From Bidens hawaiensis (taxonomy: Eukaryota; Streptophyta; Magnoliopsida; Asterales; Asteraceae): a stretch of DNA of 64,000 nt. This document shows positions 10,734-23,058 of this stretch, in pieces; the stretch's first letter is position 1, and the number at the start of each line of letters is the position of its first letter. The notes below the pieces were generated by a model. The model was not told the DNA's origin. It saw only the letters and a program-made list of their open reading frames with translations, and made no database searches. The stretch spans positions 1 to 64,000 of the forward strand of contig JAIQDT010007679.1 of NCBI GenBank assembly GCA_021521415.1. The letters are read 5' to 3'. Position numbers and translations under genes: made by a program.

Positions 10734-12244
10734 CAACATAAAATACATTATCAAATGAGACTTTCCCATTTGTTAAGATTCCTTTTCCAATAATCTTTCC
10801 ACCATTCTCATCACTCCCAAAAGCTACTGGACCTTCATACTTTTCTTCATAATTGACAAGAGATCTCTTGTCACAAGTCATGTGCCTAGAACAACCACTA
10901 TCCATATACCATATGTCATTTAGAGAAGTGGACTGTTCCTGCACATACAAAGAAAGTTTGATTAGTTGAGTGATGAAGTGCAAGCCTTATCAACTTGCAG
11001 CTCATCAGATTTAGTTTCAGACACAGCTTGGGAAGTGAGTGTTGTTGGTTTAGGATCTTCATGAGTCAATTCTAAGTTGTATGAATTATCTGTTTCATAA
11101 CCACACTGTCTTGGAGTTTTAACAAGTGAGGTTGGACACCGGTATTCAGCTGAGACAGTAGCATACTCCTTTATCACATAGTCCTTCTTCTCAGAGTAGT
11201 CTCTCACATCAGCAACTTGCTCAACCTTACTCTAAGTCTTAGGTTTCCAAAAGAAACCATGTGGTTCATATCCATGCTTTAGTAGAAGCTTCTCATCCCC
11301 AGTGAGTTCTGTTGGTTTCTTTCTAGAATATGCACCTTTGCTTCTTGTCTTATCACTGCTTGATGATCCTTGAGAACTATTAGATTTGACTGATTGAGTA
11401 TCATGTTTGATTCTCAAAGGCTGATAGTTCTTTTTGGTCAATTTCTCATGCTTCTAAGGAGATTTACTTCTTCTTGCTAATTCAGCCACCTGCTTCTTTG
11501 TTGTTACTTCAGCTTTCTTCTCAATCCTTGTCTCCTTTGCAGATTTCTTTTCTTCTCTGTTCATGGTTTCATTTTCACACACCTTTCTTTTTCCCAGATA
11601 TACATCATACTTCTGTTTGTAAAGGACAAAGTCTTGGCCATACTTTGTTCCATCTGGGACATGAAATGGTTGAAATTTCAATCTCTCATTGCATGAGTCT
11701 GTGTGGTGACCATTTCATCACACCTTTTGCACCAAACCTTGCCTTTTAATATTTCATGTTCTTTTGGTTTCTTGAATCTTTCACTTGGCTTAGGTGACTT
11801 GACTCCTAGAGTCTTATGTTAAGCTATCAAAGTTAATTGAGAATGGCACAAACTCCTCAATCTTAATGTCTTGTCATTCAAGTTTGCTTTTGACAAAGAC
11901 AACTTTTTCAATAATCATGGGTTCTTCATCACTACTTTCTCTAACCCTTGACTGTCTTTTCTCATACTCTTCCATAGTTTCCACTTCTCCAACATCCAAC
12001 ACCTCATGACTAGAAAAGATTGGATAAACTGGGATAAAATTTTCTGTATCAACTTTTTCAGTCACCATCTTCTTTTTGTTGTTCTGCTTTATCCTACCCA
12101 ATACAGCCTTGCTTGGTGGTCTGACTGCATTGTAGTTTATCTTCCTCCTTTCACAAATGTCAAAAGAAACATGTTCTCTTTTCACTTTATCATTCTGTTT
12201 CTTCATTCTTGGTGGGACTGGTGAATATTTTGGAAGTTTATCAA
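10734..12244 (-). pseudogene. copia gag C-terminus and protease start, copy B
   Basis: Protease begins with WYMDSGCSRHMT near 10,900-10,915, with the Asp-Ser-Gly active site intact, and is cut by the junction. Upstream (higher coordinates) are basic gag segments: HGYEPHGFFWKPKT near 11,235, RIEKKAEVTTKKQ near 11,500, KFQPFHVPDGTKYG near 11,680, then the SSDEEPMIIEKVVFVKSKLE block at 11,874-11,960. Stops or shifts at about 11,232, 11,454, 11,690 and 11,870 break the frame. The second zinc knuckle near 11,720 is frameshifted here. Confidence 0.8.
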
Positions 12245-12263
12245 CATTCTTGGTGGGACTGGT
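12204..12263. other. deletion scar with 19-bp templated filler
   Basis: CATTCTTGGTGGGACTGGT occurs at 12,204-12,222 and again at 12,245-12,263, whereas copy C has it once (near 27,826). Between the two, copy B jumps from the position equivalent to 27,867 to about 28,745. The extra copy sits at the breakpoint, as in end joining with local template copying. Confidence 0.75.
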
Positions 12264-13724
12264 TTTGATTGTTATTCATTTGAAAACCTTGAGTCTGTGG
12301 CATACTTTGTTGTTGATTATTCATTTGAGGCCGAAAGCTGTTGAAGTTGGGGTTGTAATTGTTGTTGGGATTGAAGTTGTTGTTGTTGAAGTTTTTCATT
12401 TAATTGTTGTTGTTGTTGAATCTTAGCTGATTTTGTTGGTAATGCTGCTGACCTGTTGGTTGATTTTGTCGAAATTGCTGCTGACCTCCTGGTTGTTGAT
12501 TCTGGAATTGATTCATTTGAAAGTTTCTTGGTTGATTGCATTCTCTTGTAATCAAACCAGGTTGCTGACAATTGTAGCAGATTGATTTTGACTTGTCAAA
12601 TCCAATCCTGTCATTAGGACCAGAGACCTACCAGTTCTGTTATACAGCCTTTTACTTCTCAAACCCAACATGGCAGCTTGCCACTTCAAATCCATGTCTT
12701 CCAAGTCATCTTCATCAATTTGCTCTAAATCATCATGTAACACACTTGTGTGAACTAGGTTCTTTGCAACAAATGCATTATATGACTCAGTAAACATAGA
12801 CAACAATGCATTTGTTTCATTGTTTTGACCATTTACACCACTAGAGTGATGCACATTCCCACTTGCCATTGAGGCAGTTTCAGTATCATCAATCAGTTGC
12901 ACATTGAACCTCTGCTGATTTCCTTGATTACTTGTGCTACCTCCAATGAAAGATTTTGTAGTATCAACATTATGTTCAGCTGGTTCTTCAATAATGGGAA
13001 TTTGCTGTTAATTCTTGGTAGACAGATTTCCCTTGCGCTCAATCAATGCATTTGAAACATTGAAGCAGGATCTATCTTCCTCAATCATCTCACTCTCTAT
13101 CATTTCAAGTTCTGCAGCCTGAAGAAAGCATACTACATCATCCAACTTCAAGTCATTGAAATTATGCTTCTGAAGGATGAACTTGCAAACAGTATACCAT
13201 TCTTTTGGCATTGAGTTGAGTAACTTTGTATTTAAATCAAAGTCAGTCATTACATAATCAATTGTCCTCAAGTCATTCACAATACTTAGAAAACGTTCTA
13301 GTATTGATTTCAACCTCTCTCCTTCCTTATACTTGAACCTTTCCAACTGTAGCTTCAATCTTTGCTTCTTTATGTTCTTTAGTTCAGTATTCCCTTCATA
13401 CATCTCAAGGATGGCATCATACATTTGCTTGGCAGTTGTGTGATGTGCCACCTTGGTCAAAATCTCCCAGGACAAACCTAGCTTAATCATAGCTAAGGCT
13501 TTGTCATCCACCTTTCTCATTCTTTCTCTTACTGCAGCAGTTGCAGCTGCATTTGCACCTTCTTCAATAGCAGCTTGTGGACCATTCTTGATGGAGTTCC
13601 ACATATCAATATCATTGTAGCATACGGCTGCTTCAAAGAGTACATTCCACTTGGTAAAGTTTTCCTGTCCATACAATCTTGGTATCTTGTTAGTAGACAC
13701 CTCTTGTTCCTCATATACAGACAT
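12264..13724 (-). pseudogene. copia gag N-terminus, copy B
   Basis: The start at 13,724 (MSVYEEQEVSTNKIPRLYG) opens a frame of 238 codons to 13,008 covering the UBN2-type capsid region: LFEAAVCYND, AKQMYDAILEMYEGN, LKLQLERFKYKEGERL, LLNSMPKEWYT. It is the longest intact capsid frame of the three copies. A stop near 13,008 (TAA in place of Gln) ends it. Sequence continues through the shared frameshift to a CYNCQQPG knuckle near 12,560 and a Gln-rich tail. Confidence 0.87.
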
Positions 13725-14005
13725 TTTGAGAAGTCAAAAATCAGTTTCTTTAAAAAATTTTCAAAATAATCAGATCTGAAAACAGAATGCTCAGATCCGA
13801 TGAGTCTGATATGATTAGAACAAGATTTAGATATAAAGATTAGAACTTTAATTGAAATAAGGAAGAGAAAACACAGTTAGATTGTAGATCTGGAAGAAAA
13901 ATGAAAACAGGGCTGCTGACGTCACAAATCAATCGAACAGTGGTCTGCTTACGTCATTCTTCTTCAAATCTTCAATCAGCAACAATCTTTCTAAAATAGC
14001 AGTAA

Positions 14006-14020
14006 CCAGCTCAGATACCA
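14006..14020 (-). promoter_or_regulatory. primer-binding site of copia B
   Basis: The minus strand reads TGGTATCTGAGCTGG, with one mismatch to the Met-tRNA complement seen in copies A and C. It lies two bases from the LTR end at 14,023. Confidence 0.8.
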
Positions 14021-14022
14021 CT

Positions 14023-14939
14023 TGTCAGATCCCTCGATTTCAGCTAAATCTTACTTAATCATGTCATAACTCACACAGATTAATGTGCCGACAAGAGAGT
14101 TAATGACGAGTTGCTATATTTAGAAAGATATCCGTTTGTTAAAGGCGGAATCAATAACAAACATACGGTTGCAATGAATAATCAAAGGTAGAAAACACAT
14201 TCTTCATTCTCCGAGTACGCTTTGTGCTCTGCCATCCTTTGGACTTGGTAACATAGAAGTGTACTTGGAAACAGTTTCCGGGTAGACTTTACTTGAAGAG
14301 TATTTTACCAAGTTAAATACTCACCGGGTAGACTTCAGTTTTCTTGGCTTTGTCAAACTTTTCCCGGCAAATCCTTACGAGCAACCTTGTTCTTCAATGA
14401 TCGATTTCAGCTTTTTGCTATAAAATAACTTATTAGCAAAGTGCACTCGGGAGTACTGTTCCTTGATTGAGCTGAACCTTGCCCGGTATTACATAGAGAT
14501 ATTCCTTTATATCATCAAGCATACTTGGACCATACTTATTATTGAATACCTTGCCCGGTCTTCCAATCACTTGGCTTCTTGGACTTGGTTAACCAAACCT
14601 TACTCGGAAGAGTAATATACTTGGCTCTGAAGAACAGACTTGCTTGATAAAGTGAACCTTGCCCGGATTTACATAAACTATTGAACCATGCTCGGCAATA
14701 CACTAATTTGCAAACCCTGCTCGGATATCCACTAAAGAAGACATCTTGAAGTAAACCTTGCCCGATAGACAAAATATCATACCCGGCAAAGTAAAACCTT
14801 GCTCGGATGTTTAAGGTGTGCCCGGATCCATACTTAGCGAATTCTGAGGAGGTAGAGAAGATTCCAATCTTCCATATACTTCATTCAATAAATCTTTGAC
14901 TCAACAATCTCCCCCTTAGGTCAATTGTTTGACTCAACA
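14023..14939 (-). repeat. copia LTR B, shared by elements B and C
   Basis: A 917-bp LTR running TGTCAGATCCCTC to TTTGACTCAACA on the plus strand. A PBS adjoins it on the left and a PPT on the right, so it is the 5' LTR of B and the 3' LTR of C at once. Relative to LTRs A and C it lacks about 300 bp near 14,195-14,200, including the TATA box. The CCCGG/CTCGG motif array is retained (14,205-14,830). Confidence 0.88.
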
Positions 14940-15141
14940 ATCTCCCCCTAGATTGGAACACCTCAGCTGACCCAAAACATTTCTATGGTTACTTACACTT
15001 AGCAAAAATACACATTAAATCAAAATTACATATTCAAATAACATAAGCAAATTACATAATCAAAAAGTTGTCCGAAGACATTACAAAACAAAGCCTATTC
15101 TATTGATCTTGTCTCTTTCTTGCATTGTGAATGGCTTGTCT
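14940..15141 (-). promoter_or_regulatory. polypurine tract and 3' untranslated stretch of copia C
   Basis: The minus strand of 14,940-14,950 reads TAGGGGGAGAT and directly precedes the LTR start TGTTGAGTC. The other bases up to the extra ORF show no coding signal. Confidence 0.8.
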
Positions 15142-18100
15142 TCATTTGATTATCTCTGAAGCAGCTTTCATCTTGAAAATATTAAGGGCTTGGTAGTGAG
15201 TGTGACTTTCTTTTAAGAATTTGAATCCTTTTCCAGCTTCTTCATACAAGTATTTTGACATATCATTCATCTGTCTACCTGCCAATCTGCTTCTGTCTCT
15301 GTAATCATACAATCTGAGAGTGGCCATTCTATCCAACTGTTCTTCATTGTAGTCACGAAAGTCACTCCTAACCACAATCTCTCTCAGCAATCTGCTTTCC
15401 ATAATCACTTTTAGTGATTCACTAACTGATCAAAGTACAGTTCCCTAGGAAGATCCACATCAGACTGTGGTCTTGTTGTTCTTTGTTGTGCAGAACTGCT
15501 TGACTCACCTCTTCCTCCTTGACCTCTTCCTCCTTGTGGAAATCTTCTTGAAATAGGAGGTCTGAAGGGAATGGACTTCTTTGGTTTTGCAGGCCTCAAG
15601 TTAAAACATTAATGTATATAGCCTCAACCATCTCTGTTGGTAGATTGGCAAGTTCAACAACATTGTGTCCTGCTGTTTTAAGTTCTTTTAACATTCTATC
15701 CATGCCAGGAGTTCTTGCCAATCCAGCAGGTACAAACCTACCATCAACATAATATCTTGGGTTCTCTCCTTCCCTTAAGGCTTTTTCCCATTCAGTCTTT
15801 TGAAGATAGAAAAGAGTCTTCAAATCCTCCTTTTCCAAGACATTGAAGTCTGCTTCAGTCATTCCTCTTTGATTTATCATTATGTTTCTTAGAATGTTTA
15901 TCATTTCTTCATTTTACCAAGGAACAAATGGTTCATCCTCAGGTTCATGTTTCGGTTCCTCTGGGATGGGTGTTTCAACAGTAGGCACTTCATCTAGTTT
16001 TTCTTTTTCAGCCTGTTTCGTTTGTTTCTCCCTCAAATTTTGGATTCTTCTCTTCTTTGCCTAAGGTTCATCAGTTGGGTCAGCCTGTTTGGTAGAGCTC
16101 TCAGTTTGGACCCTTTTCAATTTTTCTTTTCTTTTCAGTTTGTTGTATTGGTCCAACACTGATTCTCTGGATAAATGTTCAACAATCTCAGGCTTCATAC
16201 CTCTCTGTAGTAAATAACCACAAATGCCTCCAAACTTTTTCTTCAACTCCTCAATCTTCTCAAGCTTCTTATTTTCTTTCACACATTTTCAATCACCTTT
16301 TCTCTTTCACTGTTATAGAGATCTTGGAGTTTATCAAAAGTAAAGTGAGATAAATCTTTTTCAGAATAGTTGTGCCTTCTGAGATAATCTCTGTATTTCT
16401 GGGCATCTCTATTCTTTTGTTGCATAAGCTTCTTGAGAGTATTATTTTCTTCTTCTAATCTCTGCGTCAATTCATCATCATTCATAGCAGCCAGAGTTTC
16501 AAAGCTTATACCAAATCTTCTTAACTTTATCACCAATGGATTTTTCTTTTTAGCCTCCCTCATACTCAACTCAATGTTTGTCCTCTGTTCCTCAGTCATT
16601 GTGATCTGAGGGGACACAACATTAGTAGATTTCACATTCATTTCCTGATCATTCTCAGGGTCATTATCATTATCATCATAATCTTCAGATTCTTCCTCTT
16701 CTTCAGTTAAATCATTCATGGCATCAATTTTTGGTTCATCAGAAGGTGGATGATCTGGTTCATTTCTGGTTGGCACATCAGGGACACCTGGAATGTTTTG
16801 TCCTGGTCGTAGTGTCTGCAGTGGTATTGCTCTGATTGGGCTATCATCATTGTCACTATCATTATCAGGATTCTCAACATAGTATTTGTTCTTTTCATCC
16901 CATCTCCCTTTCTTTACAGACTCAGTACCTTCATCTGACATGAATGTTTCTGGTCGATCCCTTTTCCTTAAATACTTCTTTCCATACTTGGGATCCTCCA
17001 CATACTCCCATTCATCATGATTTTGTCTAATGTCATCTTTGATCTGTTGAGCCCATTTCTGTGCAGCCATTGAGGCCATGGACTCACCAATTTCTTCTTC
17101 AGCCATCATATCAGTATTCAGATTTACTGGTTTAGCAGTCTCATTTGACTTTGTTTCTTGTTGACTTTCAGGTTGAAACATGCTAACCACCATATCTAGG
17201 GAGTTATCAAATTCCTCATCTCTTCTCAACTCAATCAAGGCCTCTATCACTTATTGAACAGCCACTTCTTCAATGAATTCCTTAGAAAATTTGGCTTGAT
17301 TGATCAAGTTTTCCTGCTCTGCCAACTCTACAGGGTCCATAGTTTGAGCCAGTATTTCTCTGTCCCTTGTTTCTCTCAAAATGTTTTCTTGTTCCCTTAG
17401 AGCAGCAGCAGCAGCTTCATCATCTTCTCTAAAGAAAATATCCTTTTCTGGAGATGCCTAACAGGCTCTTCTTCTGTAACCTTTGCCTTACATTTGTCAA
17501 TCCTCCTCCTTACATCTTCTTCATCCTCTTGAGGGAAATTATCAATGTCTCTTTCAAGTTCAACTATCTCTTCATCAAACTTTACTGTCTTGGAGCATTC
17601 TTCTTGTTCATTTTCTGGTTTAGTGAGCACAATCTCCTCAGTAGCAGTATCTTCATCATTCATCACTTCAGTGTCTACATCTGTAAGTATGTTAGTCAAG
17701 ACATCAGTAGCTATATCAGTTAAGACATCAGTAGCAATTTCAGCTGCTACATTCTCCTCAACATTTGTCTTTTCAATCTCATTCACTATCTCAACATTCT
17801 CTACATTCCTTTCCACATTTCTCATTTCATCAATATAGTCATAATCTTGTTCTGCACCCTCAGACATATCACCTTCATACTCTTCTTCATCCAAAATTCT
17901 CCTCTCCTCACTACTTTCCTCTCCATCATCGTACATATTCATAATCAGCTTTAAACTGTCTGCAGTCTCAACAACTGCTACAGTCTCTTCAACATTCACA
18001 TCTGAGACAGTTGGCCTAGATTCATCCCCCCCCCCTGTTTTGGGGCAGCTGAGGTCTTCTCAACCTCCTTCACCAGGGCTTGAATTCTCATGTTAGCTTG

Positions 18101-19430
18101 AACCAACTTCTCTAACAGCATCACATTTTCATTGGTCACCTCCTCATTTCTTCTTTTCAATTCAACATTCTCTAACATCAAATCTAAATTTCTCTGGAAC
18201 AGGTCTGTGTTAGTGAGTGGTGATGTAGGTGGTGTTGTGAAGAATGTTTCATGTTCAGGTTGTTCTGTGGTGTGAGTTTGGTAAGTGGATGGTGGTGGTG
18301 ATTGTGTATGAACTGGGCTTGGAATGAGTGAGTCTGTGTGGGTTGGGCTATATGTAGGTGGTGTTTGTGGTGGTGGTGATGTATGTGATGAGGTTTCAGG
18401 TTGGCTAATGGTTAGGGTTTGAGGTGGGGATTGAGAGATTCGATGTGTTGGAGTTTGTGGTGGTGTTGGAATAGGTTGTTCAAATTGCTCAAGATGCCCC
18501 CTGAACAGATGCATCAATATCCATAGCTACTCCAGCTCCTCCTCCATCTCCATCAATATCATCATTTTCATCATCAGAACCATCATCATCACTCTCAACA
18601 TCATCTCCTCCTTCCTCCTCTGATCTTAACTTAGGAACAGGCATCACAGCCAAGTCATGGTTCAACAACCATGGCAATATCTCAAATGGGACATTTGAGT
18701 CGTACACATTCGAAACACCTGGATTCTTGATTCTTCTATATGTATCAGGGTTTTGCAACATGTGTATAGTTCCAACAGTGGGTAGATCTTGGAGTTCACT
18801 GTTGAAGATTATCTGTAGGAACCTTGGATATTGTAAAAATCTTTTCTTTTCATCCTTCTTCAAGTTTCCTACTAATCCTTCAAATATAATTTTTGAAAAA
18901 TTGAAGGGTAGATCATACATAATCCCAACTTTGGCATTTGCCAAGTCGTGACTCATCAAGGTCCATGATCCCTTCCTCGGAGAAAATCCATGGATCACAT
19001 GGTGAATAAGAAATCTATACAGCATAGGAAACATGCCCTTCTGAAACTGTCCATCATGAACATTTCCTTGATAACCCATTGTCTCTTCAAATATTTTCAT
19101 CAGGTAGGGTGTGCTGAAGTTTATCGAGTTGTGATCGCCATCCAACTGAAGACATCTTCTTATCATTCTCTCTGTAATATGTATCTCTTGTCTAGCCACG
19201 GTTGCCTCGATTCTTTTACCATTTATGTCCTCAACTAGTTCAGCAGATCTCCAAAAATCTAAAGAATGATTTCTGTATATGACAGGGCTTTCGGTGAACG
19301 CAAAACTGATATTTGACCGTGCCATCCATGTTATCATCCTCGCCACCGGCTCATTGTCAGGTGTCACTTGTAGATGTGCACACATATTATGTTTTGGTTC
19401 GAAGACATACTTGGGTTCATCGTTTGCCAT
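15142..19430 (-). pseudogene. large extra ORF downstream of copia pol, copy C
   Basis: Opens at 19,430 (MANDEPKYVFEPKHNM) and runs about 1,400 codons in pieces. The N-terminal 230 residues form a globular domain (FRSAELVEDINGKRI-like, ITERMIRRCLQLDGD, MFPMLYRFLIHH). Next come an Asp/Glu run, a Pro/Thr-rich stretch (PPQTPTHRISQSPPQT), a coiled coil (ENVELKRRNEEVTNENVMLL), a long acidic region, further coils at 16,280-16,470, and a C-terminal RGG-type segment (GGRGQGGRGESSSSAQQ) near 15,500. Breaks lie near 18,500, 18,000 (next to a C9 run), 17,250-17,395, 16,280, 15,905-16,060, 15,598 and 15,410. The corresponding ORF in SIRE elements is often called env-like, but I see no signal peptide or membrane segment. 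Function unknown. Confidence 0.75.
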
Positions 19431-19919
19431 ATCTGAATCACATAAACAAACATATTCAAAGTGAAATTAGTCATAAAGTTCAGTACTTTAGATAATTTCA
19501 AGGTATAAAAATGAAGAAAGAAAAGAGAGAAAATCATCAAGAACCTGTTCTTCGACAAATTTATAACCTAAACACAAAAACAGAGTATTAGTAATTAGAT
19601 ACATAATCAAAGCCCATTATAGTCTAATCGTGGTCGGAAAACACATTATTATTGCTTACCGAGTCGGAATTAGAGGGCTGGTAAAGTTAGGGTTAGGAAT
19701 AATAGAATGTGATCAGTCGGTTTGGATTTCTTTGAGAGTAAGCAGTTTGCAGTGGAAGGAGAGAGAGAGGGAAAAATAATGTTGAAAGTTTTGCCTAAGT
19801 CCCTCTTTTATACCTTTTGAAAGTGGGTTTTAAATGATTTTTGTCATTTTGTGAATTATTAGCTGTCAAACAGTAACATTATCCACTTGATATTAAAAAC
19901 AATATTTATCTTTTAAGTT
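19431..19919 (-). other. non-coding segment upstream of the extra ORF
   Basis: Part of the pol-to-extra-ORF spacer of copia C. It includes GA-rich runs near 19,750-19,780 (GGAGAGAGAGAGG). A leader or promoter for the extra ORF could lie here, but no clear TATA box was identified. Confidence 0.4.
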
Positions 19920-21190
19920 AATAAAACCTTACTCGGAATTATTCTTTTCAAAGTCTACTCGGTATACATCCACTTACAAAGCTTACCCGGTCAAACTTTG
20001 CTTAGAAAATTTTTATTTTTGAATATACAAAGTTTGCCCGAATCCTTCTATTTATAAAACTTTGCTCGGTCAAGTTAATTAATTTAAAGTTAAGATATAA
20101 TGAAGAAAGCTTACCCGAAATACTAGATTTCTTGAGAAATTAATCACAAGGCAAATAATCAAGTATAAACATCAAATAAACATCCTTACTAGGAATCAAT
20201 CAAGACACCCATATAGATTTCTCAATTTCAAATTAAAACTTATCCAGCATAAACCCTAATAAGAATCATAATCAATTTTATCATACTAAATAACATATTC
20301 AATCAAGCATACTTGAAAACATAGTGTGCTCGAGCAACCATTCAAGAGAACAGTGTGCCCGAACACCTTTCTAATGCAAAGTATACCCGAATAACCTTCA
20401 TATAGTACAAAGTGTGCCCGGAAAAGGATTTCTAGCAGACAGTGTACTCGGAAAGTTAAGTTTTGAAATTACCAAGTATATTGAGGGAACAAAAGTGTAC
20501 CCGAAATATAAAGTTTGCCCGGAAAACAAAGTTTGCCTGAAAACACTTGTAATTTCAACGAAATCATAAACGCACATATCACAGAGCATGCTCGGAATGA
20601 AATTAAAACACATATACATTTAAGTGTGCTATAGTCTAAAATTTCAAAGAGCTTGCCCGAAAATCCTATGTTAGCACTAAGCTTGTTAGGATAAACACAT
20701 TCAATCATCAGGTATGCCCTTACCCGAGGGATTTCAACATGTCAAATCATACCCGAAAAATGACAAACTTAAATAGTAATATCTAAGCACGCCCGGAAAG
20801 ATTAACAAACCTATCCTAACAACATATTCACACAAATCACAAAGCTTACTTGATGTACTTGACTAAGTTCATAAAGTTTGCTTGGGATCACAATCAGCAT
20901 ATAACATGCATAGCTTGCCCTAAACAAGAATTTCTTGTTAAAAGCTAGCTATAATAACACATAATCATCTCAAGACTTCAAGCTTGCTCGGGAATTGAGT
21001 ACAACAGTGTACTCTACCCGGAAAGTGTAAACACTTCAAAGCATGCCCGAAAATCATAAAGTTAGTTAAAAATGACTAAGCTTACCCGGAAAGGTCATAA
21101 ATCATCAAACCTTACCCGAAGTAACATATTCAAACATATTCAACTGTTTTGTGCCCGGAAAGTTATAAACATTAAACCTTACCCAAACTT
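19920..21190 (-). repeat. array of degenerate (T/A)(G/A)C(C/T)CG(G/A) motifs
   Basis: More than twenty short sites such as TTACTCGG, TTGCCCGAA, GTGCCCGG, TACCCGAA and ATGCTCGG are scattered every 25-60 bases in otherwise A/T-rich DNA. The same motif type is dense in all three LTRs of this element. There is no coding potential. Purpose unknown. Confidence 0.75.
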
Positions 21191-23058
21191 ACATATTCAA
21201 CCTATTAAAGGCAAAATGCAACACTTTTTGACTTAAACCACTTTGTCAAAATATATTTTTCATTTCAGATCATAGTTTAATTCATTTCAGATCATAGTTT
21301 AAGAGCAAATGGTGCATTTAGAGATCAAATTTCAGTTATATTTCTCTTCAAAAAAGTTTCTTCCATTTTCTGTAAAGATCTCAAAAATGTGATCATATTG
21401 ATAAAGTAGCTATCTCAATACTTCACTCTCAGCATTATTATGACAACATAGATAGGTTAACAGCAGGTATAAACTTAGCATGAATTTCATCTCCTTGGTG
21501 ATATGATTTAGGTTTAATTTAAGCATAATGCATTAATGGTCAACACTGTGCTATGATGCCTCATATCTCTTCTCAAAGCTTATTTGGCTTTCCCCAGATC
21601 ACCCCAATTTGGCTCCAACCTCCTGTATTTGGTCAAAAATAGTTTTATTTTTTTGTATGACAGAACTTATTGTATTTTTGAGATTCAAACATATATAGAG
21701 GTTGAATGTTGGACTTACAGTTAGTAACATGCCTTTTAGTCAAGATGAGACAGATTTTGTCAACATCTTTGTAGTTCTTGTTGTAACCCTCTTGTTTGAT
21801 AAAATATTTAAAACACTTATCAACTTTTGGTTGATTTATTCATTCTTCCCCTTGTTTTTTATATTTTCTCAAATATTCTTAAAGCATGTTCTTTGTCATA
21901 TTTAAAGATGTTTCATTTTTGGTTGACCAAATAACAACAGACTCGTGTATGACTGGGTAATCACTTTTCTGCCTATCATTTGGAGAGATTTATCTTGAGA
22001 CATGCAAAGACAACTATGTATCTCCACATAAAGATTAGCATATTCATTATGTTTATATCACCTTAGATTTTACATCATCATGGGAAAGCAACCATACATG
22101 TTAATGACTATACTAAGTTCTTTTTAGCCTATTAATTCCATATGATCAGCTAAGTAGTCAATGTACTATCATTTCCCAATAAACACAGTTTACTATTCAA
22201 TCACCCCAATATCTCTTCATTGACAGGTTAATGGCTATCATGTTTGACCAAAAGTGGTCAACAGGACCAAACATACATGTGAATATATGTCCTTTCAAAG
22301 TCAGAGCTACTGACATAGTTTTAAGTGAAGGAATAAGAAACAAGTTATTATTGCCCCAAATGCATTCAGTTTTCAGGTCAATGGCTATCATTTGAATATG
22401 TAGATATTTAAGGACCAAACATACACAATTCCATGTCCTTCCAACTGGGCAATTGACATAATTTTCAGCAAAAACAACTACTTGAGACTTTTCTTAAAAA
22501 AATCCTTCTTTTAAGCTTCTTTTAAAGCTTGAACTGAATAATCTTATCATATCTCTTCACCATTAACAACATGCTCATGTTTTGATCAAAATAAAGTATT
22601 TATGCAAAATTCATTAGAAATTTCATTAAAACATTTAATTTTGACATAAAACACATTTTGACATAAACAGTTGCAGTACATAATTAAATCTGAATGACAC
22701 TCAATATTATCAGGACAAACAAACATTTAGCAACATTCATATGTAAGCCTATCCTAACAACATCAGATGATCAGATAAAACACATAGTCAAGCATTAAAT
22801 CAATGACATCAGATAAGTTTACATCAATAAGTAATTCATAAACAGAACTCTTATACTGACATCATAAATGCACATCAACTGATAATCATGCAAACCTATT
22901 AATCAGATCAAACATGTCAAATTTTGCATTCATACACAGTTAAAGCACACAACAGTTAACATATTCAGTATCATATTCAAATATCATACTTAAGTAACAT
23001 AATCAAGCATATTCACTAAACATTCAATATGTGTAATATCTAACATAATAATCAGTTA
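21191..23058 (-). other. A/T-rich spacer of copia C, no gene seen
   Basis: Non-coding sequence between pol and the motif array. Short repeated phrases (GGACCAAACATACA near 22,263 and 22,412; AATGGCTATCAT near 22,231 and 22,380) suggest old local duplication. Nothing else recognised. Confidence 0.5.

Larger units (their letters stand above)
10734..14022 (-). mobile_element. SIRE-like copia, copy B internal region, truncated and deleted
   Basis: Gag and the start of protease on the minus strand, ending at the junction at 10,733. The right side joins its 5' LTR at 14,023. An internal deletion of about 0.9 kb relative to copy C lies at 12,223-12,263. Confidence 0.85.

Noticed and set aside
18028..18037. 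C9 run as a programmed frameshift site
   Set aside because: It stands at one frame break of the extra ORF, but the ORF has many unrelated breaks, so slippage or decay is more likely.
15142..19430. Retroviral-type envelope gene
   Set aside because: No signal peptide, furin-like site or membrane helix visible. Kept as an extra ORF of unknown function.
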